DNA from: Actinomadura litoris
GTDB taxonomy: Bacteria > Actinomycetota > Actinomycetes > Streptosporangiales > Streptosporangiaceae
Reading direction: 5' to 3'
Length of the DNA stretch: 64,000 nucleotides
Assembly: GCF_009733595.1 (NCBI RefSeq)
Contig: NZ_WOFH01000005.1
Location: 248,001 to 312,000, forward strand
Positions within the stretch are counted from its first letter, which is position 1. Each line of letters opens with the position of its first letter. The position numbers and the translations under genes are program-made. This document shows positions 56,931 through 64,000 of this stretch, one piece after another. A model generated the notes under the pieces. The model was given only the letters and a program-made list of their open reading frames with translations. It was not told the DNA's origin and searched no databases.

Positions 56931-59172
56931 GGGGCTCGGGCGGCTCGTCCACCGGCGGCGGTGGGCCTTCCTGCTCCTGGTCATCGTGCTGACGGGCGCG
57001 GCCGGCGCGTTCGGGCCCGGTCTGTTCGGGCCCGGCGTGTTCGCCAGGTTCAAGTCCGGCGGCTTCGAGGACCCGCGCGCCTCGTCGGCGCTGGCCGACA
57101 GGCTCGGCCGGGCCTACTTCGGCGGCACGGACCCCGACGTCCTCGTCCTGTATCGCAGCGACACCATGAAGGCGGACGATCCGCGCTTCAAGCGCGCCAT
57201 CACCATGACGACCGCGCGGCTGCCCAGGGACCGTGTCGAACAGGCGGTCACCTACTGGGCCCCCGAAGGCGTGAGGGCGGGCTCGCTGGTGTCCCGCGAC
57301 CGGCACGCGACGCTCGTCGCGCTGGAACTGCGCGGCGCGGACGAGCCCGCGAAACTGAAGAACTACGAGGCCGTGCGGGCCCGGCTGCGCGCGCCGGGGC
57401 TGACCGCGCGGTTCGGCGGCGCCGTCCCGCTGGCGAAGGAGTTCGGCGAGCAGGCCGCCGCCGACATCGTGCACGCCGAGACGATCACCGCGCTGCCGCT
57501 GCTCCTGCTGCTGACGATGCTGTTCGGCGCGTTCGCGGCGGCGGTGCCGCCGCTGCTCGTGGCGATGTTCGCGATCCTCGGCGGGCTCGCCGTCCTGCAC
57601 GCGGTGACCTACGCGGCGGACGTGACCTCGTTCGCGCCGGAGGTCGTCACGATGATGGGCGCCGGGCTCGCGATCGACTACTCGCTGCTGGTCGTCGGCC
57701 GGTTCCGCGAGGAACTCGCCCGCCGGCCCGGCGCGCCGCGCGAGGACGCCCTCGGCGCGACCATGGCCACCGCCGGACGCACGGTCGTGGCCTCCGGCGT
57801 CACCGTGTCCGCCGCGCTGGGCGGGCTCCTCCTCTTCCCCCAGATGTTCCTCCGGACGATCGGCCTGGCCGGGATCGCCACGGTCGCCGTCGCGGTCTTC
57901 GGCGCGACCGTCCTGCTGCCGACCTGCCTGGCGCTCCTGGGCCCGCGCGTCGAATGGGGGCGGATGCCCTGGCGCGGCCCCGGGCGAGCGCGGCGCGACC
58001 CGGACGGCGGCTTCTGGTACCGGCTGGCGCGGAGCGTGATGAGGCGTCCGCTGCCGTACTTCGCGGCGGTGCTCGTCGTGCTGGGGGTGATGGCGGTCCC
58101 GTTCCTGGGCGTCCGGTTCGTGGGGATCGACGCTCGGGTGCTGCCCGAGGGCAGCGGCGCGCGAACCGTCGCGGAGACGGTCGAGCGCGACTTCCCGGGC
58201 GGGGCCGCCGAGCCGATCGACGTGGTCGTGTCCGGCGACCTGGTCCCGCGCGGGTGGAAGCCCGGCCGCCGCGCGACCGTCCCTCCCTACCTGGAGGACT
58301 TCCGCAGGCGGCTGGGGGCGCTGCCGGGCGTGACGGACGCGCGGTTCACCGGCTACTCCGGCGAGTACGGGGGCGCGCGGATCTCCATCACGCACCGCTA
58401 TGACCCGCTTGACGCGCGGGCGCGGGACCTCGTGCGGACGGTCCGCCGGATGAGCCTGTCCAAAGACGGCTACCCGATGCACGTCGACGTCGGCGGCGGC
58501 ACGGCCACGCGGATGGACCTGATGGCCGGCCTCGCACGGACACTGCCGAAGATGGCGATCGTCGTCGGGCTCGCGACGTTCGTCCTGCTGTTCATGTTCT
58601 TCCGGTCGATCGTGCTGCCGCTGAAGGCGATCGCGATGAACGTCCTGTCGATCGGCGCGTCCTTCGGCGCGATCGTGTGGGGGTTCCAGGAGGGGCACCT
58701 CGCGGGCGTCCTGGACTTCACCCCGACCGGCGGCGTCGAGGCCACCAGCATGATCCTGGTCCTGGCGGTCGTGTTCGGCCTGTCCATGGACTACGAGGTG
58801 TTCCTGCTGAGCCGGATCCGCGAGGAGTGGGACCGCACCCGCGACGACCGCGCCGCCGTCGCGTCCGGCATGCAGCGCGCCGGCGGCGTCGTCACCGGCG
58901 CCGCGCTGCTGTTCCTCGTCGTCGTCGGCGGGTTCGCGACGGCGGGCCTCACGGTCGTCAAGCTGATCGGCGCCGGCATGTTCGTCGCCGTGGCGGTGGA
59001 CGCGGCGCTCGTGCGCTCGCTCCTCGTCCCGGCGACGATGCGGTTCCTGGGCGCCGCGAACTGGTGGCTGCCGCGCCCGCTCGCCGCCCTGCACGCCCAT
59101 ATGGATCTACGCGAACGCGATTCCACCGGCCCCCTTGACCTCCATTGGGAAAAGCCTCCCGGGTTGGAATGA
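56923..59172 (+). CDS. MmpL-family RND lipid transporter
   Basis: The 749-residue protein has 11-12 membrane helices in two sets with extracytoplasmic loops after helices 1 and 7. The MMPL signatures are MGAGLAIDYSLLVVGRFREEL (about 245-265) and VFGLSMDYEVFLLSRIREEW (about 618-638), with the paired Asp-Tyr that carry protons. MmpL proteins export complex lipids or siderophores. Its start overlaps the FAAL stop (ATGCTTGA), so the exporter is made with the ligase. It converges on an MFS exporter gene. It is shorter than mycobacterial MmpL proteins (about 950). Confidence 0.92.
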   Translation: MLEGLGRLVHRRRWAFLLLVIVLTGAAGAFGPGLFGPGVFARFKSGGFEDPRASSALADRLGRAYFGGTDPDVLVLYRSDTMKADDPRFKRAITMTTARLPRDRVEQAVTYWAPEGVRAGSLVSRDRHATLVALELRGADEPAKLKNYEAVRARLRAPGLTARFGGAVPLAKEFGEQAAADIVHAETITALPLLLLLTMLFGAFAAAVPPLLVAMFAILGGLAVLHAVTYAADVTSFAPEVVTMMGAGLAIDYSLLVVGRFREELARRPGAPREDALGATMATAGRTVVASGVTVSAALGGLLLFPQMFLRTIGLAGIATVAVAVFGATVLLPTCLALLGPRVEWGRMPWRGPGRARRDPDGGFWYRLARSVMRRPLPYFAAVLVVLGVMAVPFLGVRFVGIDARVLPEGSGARTVAETVERDFPGGAAEPIDVVVSGDLVPRGWKPGRRATVPPYLEDFRRRLGALPGVTDARFTGYSGEYGGARISITHRYDPLDARARDLVRTVRRMSLSKDGYPMHVDVGGGTATRMDLMAGLARTLPKMAIVVGLATFVLLFMFFRSIVLPLKAIAMNVLSIGASFGAIVWGFQEGHLAGVLDFTPTGGVEATSMILVLAVVFGLSMDYEVFLLSRIREEWDRTRDDRAAVASGMQRAGGVVTGAALLFLVVVGGFATAGLTVVKLIGAGMFVAVAVDAALVRSLLVPATMRFLGAANWWLPRPLAALHAHMDLRERDSTGPLDLHWEKPPGLE

Positions 59173-59232
59173 AGAACGCGGTGCCGTTCTCCGGAATCGG
59201 GATTTCGTGCGGCGTCCGAACGGCGGAATTAC

Positions 59233-60627
59233 TCAGAATTCGGAGGCGCGCCGCCGGGGTAGGGTGAGGCCGCTGATCAGCCCGCCGACCAGGACGAGAA
59301 CGGCCGCGAGCAGCAGACCCGACGCCGTTCCGTCACGGAACCTCTCCAATTCGGCGGCGCTCGCGCCCGGCGCGGGGACGTGCTGGACGAGCAGCCCGAG
59401 TATCGCGATCCCGAACGCGCCGGACGCCTCGCGGACGAGGTTGACGACACCGCTCGCGACGCCCGCCCGCTCCTCCGGGACGGCCTTCAGCACATAGACC
59501 ATCAGCGGCATCCCCATGGCCGCGCCGACGCCGACGACCAGGACGCCGGGCATGAGGTCGGTGTAGCCGTCGCCCTGCCGGATCGTGGAGAACCAGACCA
59601 TGCCGCACGCCATGACCGCGAGCCCGCCGCCGATCGCCGGACGCGGGCCGAACCGGTCGGCCAGCCGGAACGCGACCGGCGTCAGCAGCATGACCGCGAT
59701 GGCCGGGGGCAGCAGCACGAGGCCCGCCCGGGGCGGCGAGAACCCGAGGTAGCGCTGGAGGAACACCGCCGAGTAGAAGATCATCCCGTTGAAGCCGGCG
59801 CCGTAGAGCAGTTGCGAGGCCAGCCCGCCCGCGAAGACCCGGTCGCGCAGGTGGCGCGGGTCGATCATCGGGTCGGCGGCCCGGTGCTCGACCCAGGCGA
59901 AGCACGCCGTCCCGGCGGCGGCGGCCACGAGCGCGCCGAGCGCCGCCCGGTCGCCGAAGCCGTGCCGCCCGCCGTGCTCAAGCGCGAACGTCAACGAGAA
60001 CAACGTCACCGCGGAGACGAGGAGGCCGGGCAGGTCGACGCGCGCGCCACTCTTCCCCTCCCTCCCGGTGAGCACGATCAGCCCGAGCAGTATGACGAGC
60101 ACCCCGGGGACGAGGTTGATGAGGAAGATCCATCCCCAGTCCCAGTGCTGGACGATCAGGCCGCCCACCGTCGGCCCCGCCGCGGTCGCCACCGACGCGG
60201 CGCCGACCCACACGATGGTGCCGACCGTCCGCCGCCGGTCGTCGCGCCCGACGGTGATCATGACCTGGGTGGCGGGCAGCGCGAGCGCGGCCCCGGCGCC
60301 CTGCACGACGCGCGCGAGGATCAGCGGACCGGCCCCGGTGGCGAATCCGCAGGCAGCGGACGCGGCGGTGAACACCGCCATGCCCGCGACGAAGGTGGCG
60401 CGGCAGCCGAGGACGTCGGCGAGCCGCCCGCCCGCGACCAGCAGGCAGGCGAACGCCAGGATGTAGCCGGTCGCGACCCAGTCCCGCGCGGCGTCGGACA
60501 GGCGCAGCTCGCGCATGATCGTGGGCAGCGCGCCGGTGACGACCGTGTTGTCCATCGTGATCATGAAGGCGCCGACGGCGACCACCGCGAGCGTCCACCG
60601 GTACCCGCCGCGCGTCACCCGGCCCAC
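59233..60627 (-). CDS. DHA2-type MFS drug exporter
   Basis: The 464-residue exporter has about 14 membrane helices with VGAFMITMDNTVVTGALPTI in helix 1, GGRLADVLGCRATFVAGM (motif A) and ARVVQGAGAALALPATQVMI (motif C). It resembles QacA- and antibiotic-exporting members. The GTG or ATG at 60627 gives the normal N-terminus. It lies between the MmpL gene and the PKS, on the opposite strand, and is divergent from the PKS over 283 bases, so it may give self-resistance or export of the pathway product. Confidence 0.9.
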   Translation of the reverse strand: MGRVTRGGYRWTLAVVAVGAFMITMDNTVVTGALPTIMRELRLSDAARDWVATGYILAFACLLVAGGRLADVLGCRATFVAGMAVFTAASAACGFATGAGPLILARVVQGAGAALALPATQVMITVGRDDRRRTVGTIVWVGAASVATAAGPTVGGLIVQHWDWGWIFLINLVPGVLVILLGLIVLTGREGKSGARVDLPGLLVSAVTLFSLTFALEHGGRHGFGDRAALGALVAAAAGTACFAWVEHRAADPMIDPRHLRDRVFAGGLASQLLYGAGFNGMIFYSAVFLQRYLGFSPPRAGLVLLPPAIAVMLLTPVAFRLADRFGPRPAIGGGLAVMACGMVWFSTIRQGDGYTDLMPGVLVVGVGAAMGMPLMVYVLKAVPEERAGVASGVVNLVREASGAFGIAILGLLVQHVPAPGASAAELERFRDGTASGLLLAAVLVLVGGLISGLTLPRRRASEF

Positions 60628-60910
60628 CCGTCCCCGTGTTCCCGGGAAATTCGCCGCTTCCCCCTAAAACCACCATTCGCTATTGTCACTACAGGTTTGT
60701 AACCGGTCACGCGCTTCCAAGCGACCTGCTGAGTGGGTGAACTATCCCATCGGTCCGAAATGGTCACTTCGGAGTCCTGTGATCACCGTGTTCGGCGCGA
60801 AGGGGGAAAGGTGGTTCGGGTCCGGATCATAAGACGGGCAACTTAGGACAAGTCGCCTCTCCCTCTGCCTTGATGAAAGATCCCGGTTTTCACAAGGGGA
60901 ACCCCGCCGC

Positions 60911-63900
60911 ATGCAGAGCAATGATCTTTCCGGAGCCGCCAGGACCCGCGCGGACGCGATCCGCCGGCACCTGGTCGAGCAGGTCGCACGCCGCGCCGGG
61001 ATCCCCGGCGGCGAGGTCGACACCGACCGCCCGCTGGAGGAGTTCGGCCTCGCGTCCCGGGACGCGGTCGCGATCGCGGGCGAGCTGGAGCGGATGCTCG
61101 GCCGGGCCCTGCCCGCGACGCTCGTCTGGGAGCACCCGACGATCACCGGCCTCGCCGAGGCCCTGGCGGACGACCCGCCCACCGCCTCCCCAGGGCCGGA
61201 ACGCGGCCGCGCGCCCGGCGGAGACGAGCCGATCGCGGTGGTCGGGATCGGCTGCCGCTTCCCCGGCGGCGACCGCGACCTCACCGGCCCGCGCGACTAC
61301 TGGCGTTTCCTCACCGGAGGCGGCGACGCGATCCGCGAGGTCCCGGACGGCCGCTGGGACGCCTTCGACGACGGCTCCCCCGAGACCCGCGACCTGCTCG
61401 CGCGGACGACGCGGCACGGCGGGTTCCTGTCCGACATCGCCGGTTTCGACGCGGCGTTCTTCGGGATCGCCCCGCGCGAGGCGGCGGCGATGGACCCGCA
61501 GCAGCGCCTCGTCCTGGAGGTGGCGTGGGAGGCGTTCGAGCACGCGGGCATCGCCCCGGCGTCGCTGCGCGGGAGCCGCACCGGCGTGTTCGTCGGGGTG
61601 TCGGCGCCGGAGTACGCGGCGCTCACCGCGTCCGACCCGGGCTCGCTCGAACCGTTCACGGCGACCGGCGCGGCGCCGAGCGTCGTCGCGAACCGCCTGT
61701 CCTACCTGCTCGACCTGCGCGGACCCAGCCTGGTCGTCGACACGGCGTGCTCGTCGTCGCTGGTCGCGGTGCACCTCGCGGCGCGGGCGCTACGCGGCGG
61801 CGAGGCGGACGTGGCGCTCGCGGGCGGCGTGAACGTGCTGCTGTCGCCCATGGTCACCAGGACCTTCGACCTCGCCGGAGGGACGGCGGCGGACGGGCGC
61901 TGCAAGCCGTTCGACGCGTCCGCCGACGGGATGGTCCGCGCGGAGGGCTGCGGCGCGGTCGTCCTGAAGCGCCTCCGCGACGCGGCGCGCGACGGCGACC
62001 GGGTGCTCGCCGTCGTCCGGGGCTCCGGCGTGAACTCCGACGGCCGCTCCAACGGGCTCGTCGCGCCGAACGCCGGCGCGCAACGCGCGCTGCTGCGCGA
62101 GGTGTACGCGGCGGCGGGCGTCGGCGTCCACGACGTCGACTACATCGAGGCGCACGGGACGGGCACGCTCCTGGGCGACCCGATCGAGGCGGGGGCGGTC
62201 GGCGCGGTGCTCGGCGCGGGCCGTCCGCCCGGCGAGCCGCTCCTGCTCGGCTCCGCGAAGTCGAACCTCGGGCACCTGGAATCCGCGGCGGGCGTCGCGG
62301 GGCTCATCAAGGCGGTCCTCGCGCTACACCACCGGATGATCCCGCCGACCGTCCACTACCGCGAACCGAACCCGCACATCCCGTTCGGCGAGCTGCGGCT
62401 GGCGGTCGCCGCCGCCGGGACACCGTGGCCGGAGCGCGGCCGACCGGCGCGGGCCGGGGTCTCCGGATTCGGGTTCGGCGGGACGAACGCGCACGTCATT
62501 TTGGAGGAGGCGCCTGCCGCCGAGCCGCCCACCGAACGTGCGGCGGTGCGGACCTTCCCGCTGTCGGACGTCGACGACGCCCGTGTCCGCGAGCACGCCG
62601 CCGTCCTCGCCGGATGGCTCGGTACCGGCGATGGCGCCGCCCTCGCCGACGTCGCCCACACCATGGGGAGGCGCACCGGACGCGGCCGTTCCCGCGCCGC
62701 CGTGACCGCCCGCGACCGGGCCGGGCTCGTCGCGGGCCTGACCGCGCTCGCGGACGGCCGCCCGCACCCCGACGTCGTCGCGGGCACCGCGGCCGAGTCT
62801 CCTGGCCGTCCGGTATGGGTGTTCTCGGGGTACGGCGCGCAGTGGCCGGGCATGGCGCGGCGGCTGCTGGACGAGGAGCCCGCGTTCGCCGAGGCCATCG
62901 ACGACCTCGACACCCTGTTCGCCGACGAGAACGGCCCCAACCTGTGGACGCTGCTGGAACAGGGCCGCATACAGGACGGGCCGTCCGTCGCGATGCCGGT
63001 CCTGTTCGCTGTGCAGATCGGGCTGGCCCGCATGTGGGCGTCCTACGGCGTGACGCCCGGCGCGGTCATCGGACACTCGATGGGCGAGGTCGCGGCGGCG
63101 GTCGTCGCGGGCGCGCTCACCCTCCAGGACGGCGTGAAGGTGATCTGCCGGAGGTCCCGGCTGCTGGCGCGGCTGTCCGGCGGCGGCGCGATGGCGGTGA
63201 TCGGCGCGTCCGCGCGGGAGACCGGCCTGCTCGCCGCCGGGCTCCCCGAGGTCCACACGGCGGTCCACGCCGCACCGGGCCAGACCGTCGTCACCGGCGA
63301 CGCCGCGCAGGTCGCCGAGGTCGTCGCCCGCGCCGAGGCGGAGGGACGGCTCGCCCGGCCCGTCCAGGCCGAGGGCGCGGGCCACTCGCCGCAGGTCGAC
63401 CCGCTGCTGCCCGACCTGCGCGAACTCCTCGCGGGCGTCGGCGCCGACCCCGGCACACCCCTCGCCGACGGGATCGTCCGCTACACCACCGCGCTGGACG
63501 ACCCGCGCTCCGCGCCCGTGCCCGACGCCGAGTACTGGGCCGCGAACCTGCGCGCACCCGTCCGGCTGCTGGAGGCGGTGGCGGCGGCCGCAGGCGACGG
63601 TCACCGGACGTTCATCGAGGTCAACGCGCATCCGATCCTCGCGCACGCGATGACGGAGACACTGGAGGGCACCGGCGCGCTCGTCACGCACACGCTGAAA
63701 CGGGCCCGGGACGACACCCTGACCTTCCACACCCGGCTGGCCCTCCTCGCCGCGCACGGCCACCCGACCGCCGCCCCCGGCGGACGGGTCACGGACGTGC
63801 CGCTCCCACCGTGGCGACACACCCGACACTGGGCTGACCTGCGCCGCCGCGTGTCCGCGCCCGACGAACACCCGCTGCTCGGCGCCCATGTCGAACTGCC

Positions 63901-64000
63901 CGGCGAGGACCGGCACGCCTGGCGCGCCGACGTCGGCCTCGCCGTCCACCCCTGGCTGCGGGACGCGGCCGTCCACGGTCTGCACGCGCTGCCGGTCGCG
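60911..64000 (+). CDS. Type I polyketide synthase, ACP-KS-AT-DH..., 3' end beyond window
   Basis: The 1030 visible residues open with an ACP (Ser49 in FGLASRDAVAI, like the N-terminal ACP of Pks13), then a KS (105-525; DTACSSS with Cys280, His415 in EAHGTGT, His455 in GHLES), a linker, an AT (about 630-915; GHSMGE with Ser723) and the first 30 residues of a DH. The AT four-residue specificity motif is GAGH (822-825), unlike HAFH (malonyl) or YASH (methylmalonyl). In the DH opening the usual catalytic His is Ala1019 (HPWLRDAAVHG). The ATG at 60911 follows a 283-base gap with no other gene. The FAAL upstream would load the N-terminal ACP; later domains are not visible. Confidence 0.93.
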   Translation, partial: MQSNDLSGAARTRADAIRRHLVEQVARRAGIPGGEVDTDRPLEEFGLASRDAVAIAGELERMLGRALPATLVWEHPTITGLAEALADDPPTASPGPERGRAPGGDEPIAVVGIGCRFPGGDRDLTGPRDYWRFLTGGGDAIREVPDGRWDAFDDGSPETRDLLARTTRHGGFLSDIAGFDAAFFGIAPREAAAMDPQQRLVLEVAWEAFEHAGIAPASLRGSRTGVFVGVSAPEYAALTASDPGSLEPFTATGAAPSVVANRLSYLLDLRGPSLVVDTACSSSLVAVHLAARALRGGEADVALAGGVNVLLSPMVTRTFDLAGGTAADGRCKPFDASADGMVRAEGCGAVVLKRLRDAARDGDRVLAVVRGSGVNSDGRSNGLVAPNAGAQRALLREVYAAAGVGVHDVDYIEAHGTGTLLGDPIEAGAVGAVLGAGRPPGEPLLLGSAKSNLGHLESAAGVAGLIKAVLALHHRMIPPTVHYREPNPHIPFGELRLAVAAAGTPWPERGRPARAGVSGFGFGGTNAHVILEEAPAAEPPTERAAVRTFPLSDVDDARVREHAAVLAGWLGTGDGAALADVAHTMGRRTGRGRSRAAVTARDRAGLVAGLTALADGRPHPDVVAGTAAESPGRPVWVFSGYGAQWPGMARRLLDEEPAFAEAIDDLDTLFADENGPNLWTLLEQGRIQDGPSVAMPVLFAVQIGLARMWASYGVTPGAVIGHSMGEVAAAVVAGALTLQDGVKVICRRSRLLARLSGGGAMAVIGASARETGLLAAGLPEVHTAVHAAPGQTVVTGDAAQVAEVVARAEAEGRLARPVQAEGAGHSPQVDPLLPDLRELLAGVGADPGTPLADGIVRYTTALDDPRSAPVPDAEYWAANLRAPVRLLEAVAAAAGDGHRTFIEVNAHPILAHAMTETLEGTGALVTHTLKRARDDTLTFHTRLALLAAHGHPTAAPGGRVTDVPLPPWRHTRHWADLRRRVSAPDEHPLLGAHVELPGEDRHAWRADVGLAVHPWLRDAAVHGLHALPVA

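Overview
The window is high-GC DNA with the gene style of a filamentous actinomycete: GTG starts, frequent four-base stop/start overlaps, DUF397 and DUF5753 regulators, an ECF41-type sigma factor, and a bldG / anti-sigma ATPase / hppA order that matches Streptomyces. A mycobacterial-like EphD fusion protein and a FAAL-MmpL-PKS locus suggest a family such as Thermomonosporaceae (an Actinomadura relative), but that placement is inference. No rRNA, tRNA, CRISPR array or intact insertion sequence was seen.

Region 1 (1-9 kb): the end of a BldG-like anti-anti-sigma factor, its ATPase-fold partner, a 1.6 kb gene-free stretch with a 7-bp minisatellite, the proton-pumping pyrophosphatase HppA, a Tat-exported protein, a SixA-like phosphatase and a FUSC transporter. 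Region 2 (9-20 kb): SerB; a cytochrome P450 / class I terpene synthase pair; a methyltransferase remnant; an SDR / MFS / QueA-like operon with ATGA junctions; a GAF histidine kinase, NarL-type regulator and PP2C phosphatase; then a second gene-free repeat array of about 17-bp units.

Region 3 (20-35 kb) is housekeeping and envelope genes: DUF2752, RDD, ABC ATPase, TauE/SafE, an 80-residue gene behind a LexA-like box, a DUF2231-Rieske protein, NfeD plus SPFH, catalase, two tandem CapA lipoproteins, a MerR / GyrI-like pair and an EphD-type hydrolase-reductase fusion. Region 4 (35-55 kb) is rich in small regulators with their targets: MerR / FAD monooxygenase around a SoxR-like box, an XRE-DUF5753 / DUF397 / HATPase cassette, HxlR / SnoaL-like, TetR / SDR, ECF41 sigma / azoreductase, TetR / LOR protein / diiron protein with a 10-bp-arm operator, then exported proteins, an RlpA-like protein, DUF1232 and IclR.

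Region 5 (55-64 kb) is the start of a lipid or polyketide locus: a fatty acyl-AMP ligase overlapping an MmpL exporter, a convergent DHA2 exporter, and a type I PKS (ACP-KS-AT-DH...) that runs off the window. The PKS opens with an ACP whose GLASRDAV motif resembles the FAAL-served N-terminal ACP of Pks13. The likely scheme is activation by the ligase, extension by the PKS and export by MmpL.

The least expected non-coding signals are a dispersed intergenic element with different but still complementary hairpin arms around a conserved loop (three copies, two with a perfect stem), a G-quadruplex-prone minisatellite, and several precise operators. Gene functions rest on motifs recognised by eye; no database search was run.
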